Positions 37,501-45,851 of a stretch of 64,000 nucleotides of DNA are shown one piece after another. Origin of the DNA: JACMLD01 sp038207265 (GTDB taxonomy: Bacteria; Bacteroidota; Bacteroidia; Chitinophagales; Chitinophagaceae); assembly GCA_038207265.1 (NCBI GenBank), contig JBBQZZ010000010.1, forward strand, positions 62,001 through 126,000. The letters run 5' to 3'. The notes beneath the pieces were generated by a model. It did not search any database, was not told where the DNA came from, and saw only the letters and a program-made list of their open reading frames with translations. Made by a program: the position numbers and the translations under genes. How positions within the stretch are numbered: the stretch's first letter is position 1; each line of letters opens with the position of its first letter.

Positions 37501-37914
37501 GTATAAATTTTTCTGGTGTTTGAACCGGCCATTGAGGGAATCTTTAGACCAGGTATCGGGTCCTGCTGAAAAGAAAAGAAAATAATCGCTACCACTAAAA
37601 ACCCCATCCCCACCATCAAACATTTCAATAGCATCCTCAATAAGATCATCGCTTTTCGCTCCATTGCAAGCTTCCGGTAAAATATTCCCCCCATTTCCAT
37701 AAAGCCTGATGGATGCCGACAAAAGGCTACTTGTATTAATACCCAATTTTTTCATCAGTGCCAAGTCTACTTTATATACACCGGATTCACTTACACCGAT
37801 CTTATACCAGTTACCGGATGCGAGAACGGAAGCGGATTTGTAAACCCTCTGAGCGTGTAGAAATACAGGAAGTAAAGTGACCATTAAAACCATTAACCAA
37901 CAGTGACTTTTCAT
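34501..37914 (-). CDS. porU: Type IX secretion sortase PorU
   Basis: A 1137-residue protein with a signal peptide (residues 1-21). The C25 (gingipain-like) domain holds the catalytic His645 in NGHGSYRR and Cys679 in TATCDFAPYDNP; LLFGDASFDYKNR precedes them. The C-terminus (about 1045-1137) is an FlgD-like/CTD-type Ig fold with YPNPF, VFTVSGKLV and GVYIYQIRV. PorU cleaves the CTD of type IX cargo at the cell surface and transfers it to lipid anchors. It is divergent from gldJ and upstream of porV, the classic arrangement in gliding Bacteroidota. The 37915-38180 gap holds both promoters. Confidence 0.95.
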   Translation of the reverse strand: MKSHCWLMVLMVTLLPVFLHAQRVYKSASVLASGNWYKIGVSESGVYKVDLALMKKLGINTSSLLSASIRLYGNGGNILPEACNGAKSDDLIEDAIEMFDGGDGVFSGSDYFLFFSAGPDTWSKDSLNGRFKHQKNLYSNQAFYFINIGGTGKRIQNKNHSLTANTIVTSYSERYFHELDSVNFLSSGKEWYGEELSLLPGRSPTQNFNLPLSNIAAFPAMITSNCIARSIGGSSRIAVAINGTGILQHDIAATGNSNFDLFAKNSLVSATFNPGTSISLTYTFTPGGINAQGWIDWFEVFCRRNLVFDSLSQLLFRDWNSVSPGNIAEFRLQNAVTAQVWDVTNASEPEKMSTTTNGNELIFVNAAASLHEYIAFSTLFLIPEPIGKIDNQNLHNSSPADLIIVTYPPLLQQAQRLSLFHQQRDNLKVIVVSAEQVFNEFASGAPDPTAIRDFVKMYYDKAAADSIKRPKYLLLFGDASFDYKNRLKNNSNIVPAYESVVSLDPLSTYTSDDFFGFLEDTEDINSTAITNVLDIGIGRIPAQTPAQAKAMVDKIFAYTDPKSLGPWRNEQTFIADDEDFNLHFSDAETITTAASSTNSLFIQDKIYLDAYTEVSTPAGSRYPEVNTAINNQVQNGTLIWNYNGHGSYRRLAEEVILEQPIADSWNNNYRLPLFITATCDFAPYDNPAISSLGENILLRDKTGAIALMTTTRLVFAFSNRIMNRNYLQFALNVKPNGTYPSLGEAVKLAKNFTYQTQADIVNNRKFTLLGDPALTIAFPKYRVQAITINSKVITNKPDTLNALSKYTIGGNVTDVQGNALNDFTGTVYATVFDKAQTVSTRGNNPDSYKENFQVQRNPLFKGKVKVSNGKFEVSFIVPKDINYQLGNGRISFYTDNGQLDGNGSFTGFLVGGSGGTLSDNTGPEIKAFLNDEKFVSGTIVNETPLLLLHLSDSSGVNITGTGLGHDITAILDGDTKKTYVLNEFFESELDSYQKGIVRFQLPALEEGVHSFSIKAWDIANNSSETTIEFRVLKKENLSLNHVLNYPNPFTTHTTFWFEHNRPNEDLRVIIQVFTVSGKLVKTIHQTINTPGNRSNEIDWNATDDYGDRLARGVYIYQIRVTTGDGKSVVKLEKLMLL

Positions 37915-38180
37915 TTACCTTACTTTTAGAATCCGGTTTACCGCAACTTTTGTAAACGCTAAAGTAATAAAGTGATTGTCAATGTGGCATAATAGCTGCT
38001 TCAGGCTGGCGAATTGCATAGGAGCGTAATCAAAAAAGAAAAACCATGTACTTTTTAACGTATTTGTACGAAGCAGATATGAGAAAGCTACTTATATTCG
38101 CATAGCTTGTCTAAAAGGTTTACACATAAATACAATATAAACAGCAACATCCCGTTATTTCTATCTAAAACCGGCTTCAA

Positions 38181-39740
38181 ATGGCTATGAAAATGAACTG
38201 GAAGACTTTAATTATTATCCTATCCTGCGCTGCCAGTGTAGCGTCTTGCAAAAGTGGAAAAACCAAGGGTGGAAAATCCGATGTAACTGGCTGGAACTAC
38301 AATGATAAAAACATGGGTGGTTACCAGGTATCCAGAGAAAAAGAAGAAAAAACCGGTCCCGGACTGGTGTTTGTCCAGGGAGGTACTTTTACTCAGGGTG
38401 CTACCCAGGAAGATGTAATGGGTGACTGGAACAATATTCCCCGACGCATTACTGTAAACTCATTTTACATGGATCGCACCGAAGTTGCGAATGTACACTA
38501 CCGTGAATACATGTATTGGGTAAACACTGTCTTTGACGGAGATGAATACCAGGCCGTCCGCAACGCTATCATACCAGACACACTTGTTTGGAGAAGTGAA
38601 CTTGCTTATAATGAACCCTTGGTTGAGTACTATCTTCGCCACCCTTCCTATAATTATTACCCGGTTGTAGGAGTAACCTGGAAACAGGCAAACGATTTTT
38701 GTGCATGGAGAACAGACAGGGTAAATGAAGGCGAATTAGTAAAGAGAGGCTATATCAATAAGAATTCTTTGAAAAATCTTACCGGACTTGGTCAGGAAAA
38801 TTTTGACACCAAAGCATATTTGCTGGGTGAATACCAACCAACTCCAGGTCAGGCTGCAAAATCAAAGAAAAATCCTTTAAAGAATCCTAATGGAACTCCC
38901 CGTACCAATGTAACTTTTGAAGATGGTATCCTTTTGCCGGGATATCGTTTACCAACGGAAGCAGAATGGGAATATGCCGCGTTAGGACTGGTAAACCAAA
39001 ACCCGATGCCCAGCAAGAAAGAAGGCAAAAGAGGTGAGGAATTACTGGCGAATAAGCAAGTTTATTCCTGGAGCGAGAATGTAAATGGTCTTCGGGATAC
39101 TCGTCGCGGAAGCTGGCAGGGTACTTTCCTGGCCAACTTTAAAAGAGGTGCTGGTGATAATATGGGAGTTGCGGGTGGTTTGAATGACCGTGCGGTATAC
39201 ACTGCCCCTGTTACTTCATTTTTCCCGAATGGTTTTGGACTGTATAATATGAGTGGAAACGTGAACGAATGGACTGCTGATGTTTATCGGCCTTTATCGA
39301 ACGTAGATAATGATGATGTTGCTTCTTACCGGGGTAATAAATTTGAAACCGTAGATATGACTTCTGGTAAAGCTGAAAGAGATAGCCTCGGAAGAATCAA
39401 GAATCGTTATATCACTGACGAAGAAAGTAAGAAACGCCGTAACTATCAAAAAGGTGATGTTATAAATTATTTGGATGGTGACTCAATTGTAGCGGGTGTT
39501 GCTTACGGATATGGTGTCAGTACTTTAATTAGCGATAAATCAAGAGTAATTAAAGGTGGAAGCTGGAATGACCGTGCTTACTGGTTAAGTCCTGGTACGC
39601 GCCGCTTCCTCGAAGAAGACCAATCCAGCAGTACACTTGGTTTCCGTTGCGCAATGGATCGTCTGGGAAGCCCTGAAGGCAATGGCCGTGGCACTGGTAT
39701 CAACTACAAACAACGCCGACAAAACAGCAGAAAAAAATAA
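38181..39740 (+). CDS. gldJ: Gliding motility/type IX secretion lipoprotein GldJ
   Basis: A 519-residue lipoprotein with lipobox SVASC (Cys23) and a SUMF1/FGE-like fold: FVQGGTFTQGA, FYMDRTEVANVHYREYM, YRLPTEAEWEYAA, NMSGNVNEWTADVY, GGSWNDRAYW and LGFRCAMDR. The FGE catalytic cysteine pair is absent (the segment after GGSWNDR has no Cys), so it is structural. The order porV-porU/gldJ-murF is the one known for GldJ rather than its paralogue GldK. GldJ supports the PorK/N-type ring and stabilises GldK in gliding species. A near -7 box TATATTCG lies at 38093-38100, and a terminator follows. Confidence 0.92.
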   Translation: MAMKMNWKTLIIILSCAASVASCKSGKTKGGKSDVTGWNYNDKNMGGYQVSREKEEKTGPGLVFVQGGTFTQGATQEDVMGDWNNIPRRITVNSFYMDRTEVANVHYREYMYWVNTVFDGDEYQAVRNAIIPDTLVWRSELAYNEPLVEYYLRHPSYNYYPVVGVTWKQANDFCAWRTDRVNEGELVKRGYINKNSLKNLTGLGQENFDTKAYLLGEYQPTPGQAAKSKKNPLKNPNGTPRTNVTFEDGILLPGYRLPTEAEWEYAALGLVNQNPMPSKKEGKRGEELLANKQVYSWSENVNGLRDTRRGSWQGTFLANFKRGAGDNMGVAGGLNDRAVYTAPVTSFFPNGFGLYNMSGNVNEWTADVYRPLSNVDNDDVASYRGNKFETVDMTSGKAERDSLGRIKNRYITDEESKKRRNYQKGDVINYLDGDSIVAGVAYGYGVSTLISDKSRVIKGGSWNDRAYWLSPGTRRFLEEDQSSSTLGFRCAMDRLGSPEGNGRGTGINYKQRRQNSRKK

Positions 39741-39766
39741 AATTATAAAAATCATCAAAAGTTTTA

Positions 39767-39795
39767 AAAACCATTCCCTGTGAATGGTTTTTTTT
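39767..39795 (+). terminator. Intrinsic terminator after gldJ
   Basis: Arms 39767-39776 and 39782-39791 form a 10-bp stem around CCTGT, with T continuing to 39795. It separates gldJ from murF. Confidence 0.85.
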
Positions 39796-39890
39796 GTCAA
39801 TATAGATACACATAATTAGAAATTGAGTAGAACATTTTTTATCTATTTAAAAAGCAATACTACTTTTAACGTTTCTAATCAAATTGGAAA

Positions 39891-41171
39891 ATGACTATCG
39901 AAAAAATATACAGCCTTTATCTGGACTTCCCTTCAGTAGTAACCGATACGAGAAGAATAAAAAAGGATGATATCTTTTTTGCATTGAAAGGACCAAATTT
40001 TAATGGCAATCAATTTGCAAAAAATGCTTTGGAAGCCGGTGCTGCTTATTGTATTATCGATGAACCCTCGTTTAAAATCAATGAAAAAACGATCCTGGTG
40101 GATGACGTGCTAACAACATTACAATTGTTAGCCAAAGAGCACCGCCGTCATTTTGATATACCCTTTCTTGCCATCACCGGCAGCAACGGTAAAACAACAA
40201 CCAAAGAATTGATATATGCCGTGTTATCTTCTTCTTTCATAACCTGCACTACAGAGGGTAATCTTAATAACCATATCGGGGTGCCACTAACCATTCTTAG
40301 AATAAAAAAAGAGGCCGCCATTGCAGTAATAGAAATGGGCGCCAATCACCAGAAAGAAATTGCCGGTTATTGTGAATACACAAATCCAACCCATGGCATC
40401 ATCACCAATTGTGGGAAAGCTCATCTTGAAGGATTTGGCGGAGTTGAAGGGGTGAAAAAAGGCAAAGGTGAATTATTTGATTTCCTTCGTTTAAATAAAG
40501 GCATCGTCTTTATCAATAGTGATTATGAATACCTTTTAGAAATGAGCAAAGGAATTGATAATATCATCACCTATGGAACTAAAGATGCTTCCTATTTGGG
40601 TTATGTAATAAATAACGAACCCTTTATTGAAGTTGGTATGAAGCAGGGATACGCCGGAACCATCAATACCCAACTGGTGGGTGATTACAATTTACCAAAT
40701 ATCCTGGCCGCAGTTACCATTGGGAAATACTTCGGGGTTGATGATCAAAAAATAAAAAATGCGATTGAGAATTATCATCCAACCAACAGCCGATCACAAC
40801 TCATACAACAGGCATCAAACAATATCGTCCTGGATGCATATAATGCCAACCCATCAAGTATGAAAGCAGCAATAGAAAATTTTTCGGGAATGCATGCTGC
40901 AAAGAAAATATTGATATTGGGTGCGATGGCCGAATTAGGTGCTGAAAGCCTGTCAGAGCATCAAAATATTGTAAGTTTAATTAATCACTACAAATGGGAC
41001 CATGTGGTATTAGTTGGAGGCGATTTTCTTAACATACAACATCCTTTTATTTCATTTAAAAATTCATTGGAAGCAAAACACTGGTACCATCAACAATCCT
41101 TCATAAACTCAACCATTCTAATTAAAGGCTCAAGAAGTATGCAAATGGAGAAGATTATAGCACCTGTTTAA
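39891..41171 (+). CDS. murF: UDP-N-acetylmuramoyl-tripeptide--D-alanyl-D-alanine ligase
   Basis: A 426-residue Mur ligase that adds D-Ala-D-Ala to complete the UDP-MurNAc-pentapeptide. N-terminal DTRRIKKDDIFFALKG is the UDP-binding MurF domain; AITGSNGKTTTKEL is the ATP P-loop; EMGANHQKEIAGY and NCGKAHLEGFGG belong to the central domain; LDAYNANPSSMKAAIENF is the MurF C-terminal motif. A shorter end than E. coli MurF is normal for this phylum. Confidence 0.96.
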   Translation: MTIEKIYSLYLDFPSVVTDTRRIKKDDIFFALKGPNFNGNQFAKNALEAGAAYCIIDEPSFKINEKTILVDDVLTTLQLLAKEHRRHFDIPFLAITGSNGKTTTKELIYAVLSSSFITCTTEGNLNNHIGVPLTILRIKKEAAIAVIEMGANHQKEIAGYCEYTNPTHGIITNCGKAHLEGFGGVEGVKKGKGELFDFLRLNKGIVFINSDYEYLLEMSKGIDNIITYGTKDASYLGYVINNEPFIEVGMKQGYAGTINTQLVGDYNLPNILAAVTIGKYFGVDDQKIKNAIENYHPTNSRSQLIQQASNNIVLDAYNANPSSMKAAIENFSGMHAAKKILILGAMAELGAESLSEHQNIVSLINHYKWDHVVLVGGDFLNIQHPFISFKNSLEAKHWYHQQSFINSTILIKGSRSMQMEKIIAPV

Positions 41172-41200
41172 ATTTCTTTTCTCTTACCCTTACGGCATTG

Positions 41201-41208
41201 TACCTTTG
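41201..41208 (+). promoter_or_regulatory. -7 box before the DUF983 gene
   Basis: TACCTTTG matches TAnnTTTG and ends 18 bp before the start codon at 41227. The -33 region is only T-rich (TTTT near 41177-41180). Confidence 0.45.
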
Positions 41209-41226
41209 GCCCTCAATAAACGATAA

Positions 41227-41688
41227 ATGTCAGACAAAGTAAAGCACCCGGGCTATATGATTTCAGTGCTTACCAATAAATGCCCCCGATGCAGGGAAGG
41301 TGAAATTTATAAAGTGAAAAGCGCTTATAAATTAAATTCAATTGTGAAAATGCATGACAGATGCCCGGTATGTGAACAGCCAACTGAAATTGAAGTTGGA
41401 TTTTATTATGGTACAGGCTATGTCAGTTATGCCCTTTCTGTAGGATTTTGCGTCGCTTCCTGTATCACCTGGTGGTTATTGATTGGATTTTCGTTTGAAG
41501 ACAATCGTTTCCTCACCTGGGTGATTTCAAATGCTGTGATATTAATATTGCTTCAACCTCCATTGATGCGTTTGTCCCGTACACTATGGCTTTCATGGTT
41601 CGTGAAATATGATCCAGACTGGAAACAGCATCCAATTGATGAAAAAAACATGGACAGAATTATACCTGAGCAAATGAGTAACTGGTAA
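41227..41688 (+). CDS. DUF983 small zinc-ribbon membrane protein
   Basis: A 153-residue protein. An N-terminal rubredoxin-like or zinc-ribbon pair (NKCPRCREGEIY and HDRCPVCEQPTEIEVGFYYGTGY) precedes two hydrophobic helices (about 62-82 and 92-112). This is the DUF983 family, of unknown function, often near respiratory or cytochrome genes in other phyla. The conserved IEVGFYYGTGYVSYAL segment is clear. It ends before tRNA-Ser on the opposite strand. Confidence 0.9.
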   Translation: MSDKVKHPGYMISVLTNKCPRCREGEIYKVKSAYKLNSIVKMHDRCPVCEQPTEIEVGFYYGTGYVSYALSVGFCVASCITWWLLIGFSFEDNRFLTWVISNAVILILLQPPLMRLSRTLWLSWFVKYDPDWKQHPIDEKNMDRIIPEQMSNW

Positions 41689-41725
41689 TAAAACACCCGA
41701 CAAATATTTATAACAGGTTTATTTG

Positions 41726-41812
41726 CGGAGAGTGAGGGATTCGAACCCTCGATACGGTTTCCCGTATACACACTTTCCAGGCGTGCTCCTTCAACCACTC
41801 GGACAACTCTCC
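41726..41812 (-). tRNA. tRNA-Ser (anticodon GGA)
   Basis: The reverse complement folds as an 87-nt class II tRNA. The acceptor stem is GGAGAGT/ACTCTCC with discriminator G. The D-arm has the CCGAGTGGTT sequence, the anticodon arm CACGC-CTGGAAA-GTGTG gives GGA, a long variable arm (TACGG-GAAA-CCGTA) marks tRNA-Ser, and the T-arm is GAGGGTTCGAATCCCTC. No CCA is encoded. Confidence 0.97.
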
Positions 41813-41849
41813 AACTATTTTAAGGGTTGCAAAAATACTCTTTCAGTAC

Positions 41850-42617
41850 TTAGTGAACGAATATTTTTTGTGCATTACTGGAAGTTATTTCTGCTACCTC
41901 CTCAACCGAAACATTTTTAATGCTGGCAATTTTTTCTACAATATATTTAAGGTAACTACTTTCATTTCTTTTTCCCCTGAATGGTATTGGTGAAAGATAA
42001 GGCGCATCGGTTTCAATTACTATATTTTGAAGTGGAATATCTTTAACTACGCTTGCCAGACCCGAATTTTTATAGGTTATTACACCACCAATTCCAAAGT
42101 AAAATCCAAGATCCATTATTTGCTTTGCATGTTCTATTTTGCTGCCAAAGCAATGAAATATTCCTTTTAAAGAATCACCGCGCGTTTCAGCAATTACATC
42201 TATGCATTCCTGTATCGACTCCCTTGAATGAAGGACTACAGGCAAATGATAATCAATTGCAAGATTCACTTGTCTTCTAAATGCAATCAACTGTTGTTCC
42301 CTAAATGATTTATCCCAATAGAAATCAAGCCCTATCTCTCCTATTGCGGCAAATTTTCTTTTACTGAGCCAGGTTTCAACATGCCGTAATTCTTCTTCGT
42401 AATTATTCCCCACAGAGCATGGATGTAGTCCCATCATTGCGAAACATTTGCCTGGAAATTTCTCTTCCATTTCAAGCATCCTGGAAGTGACATGGCTATC
42501 AATAGCCGGGAGATAAAATTTATTTACTCCTTCTGTTTCTGCCCTTTCAATAACTGCTGAACGATCTTCATCAAATTCACTTAGATACAAATGACAATGT
42601 GTGTCGGTGATAAACAT
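41850..42617 (-). CDS. TatD-family metal-dependent hydrolase
   Basis: A 255-residue TIM-barrel DNase-like enzyme. DTHCHLYLSEF (HxH metal site), AIGEIGLDFYWDK, VVLHSRESIQE, GIFHCFG and VIETDAPYLSPIPFRGKRNE are the family motifs. TatD proteins are exonucleases or deacylase-like hydrolases; the physiological substrate here is unknown. It stands alone next to tRNA-Ser. Confidence 0.93.
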   Translation of the reverse strand: MFITDTHCHLYLSEFDEDRSAVIERAETEGVNKFYLPAIDSHVTSRMLEMEEKFPGKCFAMMGLHPCSVGNNYEEELRHVETWLSKRKFAAIGEIGLDFYWDKSFREQQLIAFRRQVNLAIDYHLPVVLHSRESIQECIDVIAETRGDSLKGIFHCFGSKIEHAKQIMDLGFYFGIGGVITYKNSGLASVVKDIPLQNIVIETDAPYLSPIPFRGKRNESSYLKYIVEKIASIKNVSVEEVAEITSSNAQKIFVH

Positions 42618-42715
42618 GTATCAAAGATCAAATTATTTATGATTTCTTTTAAACTAATTTACCATGATAAGGTCTCAACATCTGTTATCTCTTTCATCAC
42701 GCTAAAATTATTTTT

Positions 42716-43636
42716 ATGAAATGTATTTCCTTTCATTTAAAAATGATGACTGCCCTTTTTATCCTGGTGGGTTTCCTTTTTGTTTCCTGTAAAAAAGACA
42801 ATTCAAACAGCAATAATGTGGACGAGCAAACTTATGCAACCACAACTACAGAATCTGACGCCGAATCGCAGGTAATTTTCGATGATGTTTTTGACAATGT
42901 AGTTGGAGCCAATGATGAAGTGGGAATGAATGGTGTGGGAGTTGTAAGCAGCGTAAATAATAATACAGGTACCAATATAATTGCTGGGGTGAACAACACC
43001 GATAGTTTACACAACGCATGCTTCACAGTAAGTGTTACCCGAATCAATCCTCCTGATCGTTTTCCGGTTCAAGTTGTAATTGATTTCGGAAGCGGCTGTA
43101 CAGGCAGGGACGGGAGGACCCGTAAAGGAAAAATTATTACAGTATATACAAAGCGTTTGGTAGCACCTGGTGCAACAGCCACAACTACTTTTGATGATTA
43201 CTATGTAAATAATATAAAAGTGGAGGGAACTCATATTATTGAAAACGCAAGTACATCTGATAAACAAATATTTCATGTACAGGTGATCTGCGCCAAACTT
43301 AGTAAGCCAAATGGCAATTACTCAGAATGGAGTAGTGATAAAATTATTGAGCAAACAGGAGGATTGGGCACAGCATTTTGGCCTTTGGATGATGTATTTA
43401 GTATATCCGGACAAGCTAACGGAACTTTCCACAGAGGAAATAATTTTATGCAATGGACCCATGTTATTAGCAAACCGCTTATAAAGAAATTTACTTGTCA
43501 TTGGACAGTAAAAGGTGAAGTGACCATAAAAAAAGGTGATAAGCCAATAGCGTATCTCGATTTCGGAAGTGGAGATTGTGACAACAATGCCACGATAACG
43601 GTAAACGGGGTTGTAGATGAAATTACTTTGTATTAA
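42716..43636 (+). CDS. Lipoprotein of unknown function
   Basis: A 306-residue lipoprotein with lipobox LFVSC (Cys25). A low-complexity, Asn/Thr/Asp-rich spacer (27-60) follows, then a beta-rich domain with two similar halves: QVVIDFGSGCTGRDGRTRKGKII near residue 120 and YLDFGSGDCDNNATITVNGVVDEI at the C-terminus share a DFGSG-C-type motif. The family is common in Bacteroidota but has no known role. It ends before a strong terminator. Confidence 0.8.
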   Translation: MKCISFHLKMMTALFILVGFLFVSCKKDNSNSNNVDEQTYATTTTESDAESQVIFDDVFDNVVGANDEVGMNGVGVVSSVNNNTGTNIIAGVNNTDSLHNACFTVSVTRINPPDRFPVQVVIDFGSGCTGRDGRTRKGKIITVYTKRLVAPGATATTTFDDYYVNNIKVEGTHIIENASTSDKQIFHVQVICAKLSKPNGNYSEWSSDKIIEQTGGLGTAFWPLDDVFSISGQANGTFHRGNNFMQWTHVISKPLIKKFTCHWTVKGEVTIKKGDKPIAYLDFGSGDCDNNATITVNGVVDEITLY

Positions 43637-43689
43637 TAAAAAAAATATTATACCTTTAAATCAGTTTTCATAGGGTACGGATTAAAAAC

Positions 43690-43724
43690 GGGCCAGGGTT
43701 TCTACCCCGGCCCAAATTTTTTTT
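43690..43724 (+). terminator. Intrinsic terminator after the lipoprotein gene
   Basis: GGGCCAGGG (43690-43698) and CCCCGGCCC (43705-43713) pair with one A-C mismatch around TTTCTA, followed by eight T (43717-43724). Confidence 0.85.
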
Positions 43725-43788
43725 ACTATATATACTACCTGAAACCCTTTGCCGGCAAGGCTTTTAAGGCATCATCCAAAGTTGCTTT

Positions 43789-44424
43789 TCATTGCTTTAA
43801 TGAATCCAAACTTTCAAAAATATACCCTTTTTCGCTGAAGTATTCAAGGGTACGGGACAAGGCAAAATGCATTCGTTCCATTGCTTTTTCACTGTCGTGA
43901 AATACGACTATAGAGCCATTTCCAGCGAATTTTTTTACATTTTCCCAACATTTTTCTGGTGTTTTATGCACATCAAAGTCGCCGCTTAATATAGTCCACA
44001 TAATTATTTTGAAACCAAATTTCTCCCGGGCATACCTAGACTGAAAACGTGTAATGCGGCCATATGGTGGGCGAAATAATTTGCTATCTATATAACGGGA
44101 AGCCGTAATTATATTTTCAAAATACAGTTTATCACTGCTTTTCCAACCACTTAGATGGTTGTTTGTATGATTACCTGTTGAGTGACCCTCTAAGAGTATT
44201 CTCTTATATATTTCCGGGTAGACTGCAACATTTTTACCGATGCAAAAAAATGTTGCTTTTGCACCATATTTTTTTAATTGATCCAAAACGAAGACAGTAG
44301 CTTCCGGGTGTGGACCATCATCAAAAGTGAGATATAATTTTTTTTGACTTGTGGGTATCTGCCAAATATAATCCCTGTAAATCCACTTGCTGATCCACCA
44401 TGGTGTTTTTATTAAATAAAACAT
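43789..44424 (-). CDS. Polysaccharide deacetylase (NodB homology)
   Basis: A 211-residue CE4-type enzyme that removes acetyl groups from GlcNAc or related sugars. TFDDGPHPE (catalytic Asp and metal Asp), HSTGNHTNNH (metal His pair), RPPYGR and VVFHDSE are the five NodB motifs. It has no clear signal peptide, but the first 20 residues are hydrophobic and aromatic, consistent with membrane association. It begins 2 bp after the stop of the upstream ARPP-1-like gene, so translation is probably coupled. Confidence 0.93.
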   Translation of the reverse strand: MFYLIKTPWWISKWIYRDYIWQIPTSQKKLYLTFDDGPHPEATVFVLDQLKKYGAKATFFCIGKNVAVYPEIYKRILLEGHSTGNHTNNHLSGWKSSDKLYFENIITASRYIDSKLFRPPYGRITRFQSRYAREKFGFKIIMWTILSGDFDVHKTPEKCWENVKKFAGNGSIVVFHDSEKAMERMHFALSRTLEYFSEKGYIFESLDSLKQ

Positions 44425-44426
44425 CT

Positions 44427-45356
44427 TTAGAAACTTGTGATATGAATGACTTTACCACCGGCTTTAAAAAGCTTGCCATTTTTCTTTAAAAATTCTTCCT
44501 GGGAAATTTCATCTTTAAGAAACTGATCCAAATACTTATGTATGGCATCGTTTGAAACGCCAGGGGTGCCACCAAAAACACTTGCGTCTTCAATATAACC
44601 CTGCATAAGCGGTTGTAATTGTCCGTAAAACAAATTGCTCCCGATGAAAATATCGGATCCAATTATTTTATCTCCTGAAATACAAACAATGCCGACGATG
44701 TTGCTATCCGCTTGTTTGAATTTTGGTTCAAAAAAACGCCAGTATTCGCCCTGAAGTTGTAAAAAATTCTTGTCTTTATCCCTGGATAAATACGACAATG
44801 TTTTATTCCTGATTTTTCCCAGTTCAAGCTGATTGTTGATTTCTTTCCAAACAAATACCTGGCTTCTTGACTGGTCCAATGTTTTGCGCAAATGTGCATT
44901 GGCCATTTTACGATAGCTGAATTTTTTATCTTTTTCACTCCATCTTCCTTCTTCAACACACATGACAGGTAGATCAATCCGGCCACTTTTTGCCATCACA
45001 ATAGTATCTTTTGAAACCATTCTGTCTTGCCTTCCGCCCGACAGTACTTCTCCCGAAGAAACAAAAATATTTTTATCCGAGTTATTGTAAAGTGACAACC
45101 AGTGAACGTTTTCAATAGCGGTAGTTCCCCGCTCCTGAACAGTAATAAGCCCCTGCTTTAATGCCTGATTAAATGAAATGCTGTTTTCTAAAGTTGCCGG
45201 CATGGATGCAACGTTACCTTTATACCTGACGGGAATTATTTTCAGATGCTTGTACGTCCATGCACTATCATAGTCTACCAAAAGGTTTTGATACGTAAGT
45301 TGTGCAAAGCAACTGTTAGCAATAATAATTAATAGTATATACGAATACTTATACAT
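44427..45356 (-). CDS. Exported ARPP-1/DUF6569-type protein
   Basis: The frame is open to 45482, but ATG 45356 gives a signal peptide (MYKYSYILLIIIANSCFAQ) and a 309-residue protein. It contains VQERGTTAIENVHWLSLYNNSDKNIFVSSGEVLSGGRQDRMVSKD, represented by SGEVLSGGRQDRM, the core of the ARPP-1 (DUF6569) domain. Its function is unknown; the original ARPP-1 proposal placed it with rhodanese and phosphatase domains. Here it is translationally linked to a polysaccharide deacetylase, suggesting a role at the envelope. Confidence 0.75.
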   Translation of the reverse strand: MYKYSYILLIIIANSCFAQLTYQNLLVDYDSAWTYKHLKIIPVRYKGNVASMPATLENSISFNQALKQGLITVQERGTTAIENVHWLSLYNNSDKNIFVSSGEVLSGGRQDRMVSKDTIVMAKSGRIDLPVMCVEEGRWSEKDKKFSYRKMANAHLRKTLDQSRSQVFVWKEINNQLELGKIRNKTLSYLSRDKDKNFLQLQGEYWRFFEPKFKQADSNIVGIVCISGDKIIGSDIFIGSNLFYGQLQPLMQGYIEDASVFGGTPGVSNDAIHKYLDQFLKDEISQEEFLKKNGKLFKAGGKVIHITSF

Positions 45357-45527
45357 GAATTTTAGAGATGTTGAAGGTAAGCAAAACGTATTCCTGATGT
45401 AATTCCTGCCATAAATAGTTAATTTGGCCCGCAAAATGTTGACCTGGATGAATAACCGCATAAAAAACTTCAAATACAGCACTCATACATTAAAAAACCC
45501 GCCCAATAATAAAAGTAGCTCTGTTCA

Positions 45528-45556
45528 TTGTGATTAATCCAAAAAGTATATTTTTG
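45528..45556 (+). promoter_or_regulatory. Bacteroidota-type promoter for acpP
   Basis: TTG at 45528-45530 and TATTTTTG at 45549-45556 are 18 nt apart, matching the TTG-N(17-23)-TAnnTTTG pattern. The start codon follows 24 bp later at 45581. Confidence 0.75.
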
Positions 45557-45580
45557 CAGCCGTAACTAAAAATTATTAAA

Positions 45581-45817
45581 ATGTCAGACATTGCAACAAG
45601 AGTTAAAAAGATCATTGTTGATAAACTGGGTGTAGAAGAAGCAGAAGTTACCAACGAGGCTTCTTTCACCAACGATCTGGGTGCCGATTCTTTAGACACC
45701 GTTGAACTGATTATGGAATTCGAGAAAGAATTCAATATTTCTATTCCGGATGAGCAGGCAGAGACCATTACCACTGTAGGACAAGCCGTTGCTTATTTGG
45801 AAGAGCACGCCAAGTAA
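45581..45817 (+). CDS. acpP: Acyl carrier protein
   Basis: A 78-residue acidic protein that carries acyl intermediates of fatty acid synthesis. LGADSLDTVELIMEFEKEF contains the DSL phosphopantetheine site (Ser39 or so). It precedes fabF by 100 bp with a hairpin between them, the usual acpP-fabF order. An antisense frame across it is a shadow. Confidence 0.97.
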   Translation: MSDIATRVKKIIVDKLGVEEAEVTNEASFTNDLGADSLDTVELIMEFEKEFNISIPDEQAETITTVGQAVAYLEEHAK

Positions 45818-45851
45818 GACTTTTTTCCGACTTGTATAGGAACCATGGAAT

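Noticed and set aside
38181..39740. Active formylglycine-generating enzyme
   Set aside because: The catalytic cysteines are missing and the genomic context fits GldJ.
41723..41920. Plus-strand frame across tRNA-Ser
   Set aside because: It overlaps a complete tRNA on the other strand and the tatD 3' end.
45490..45774. 94-codon frame antisense to acpP
   Set aside because: It mirrors the conserved AcpP coding sequence and has low-complexity Ser/Thr composition typical of shadow frames.
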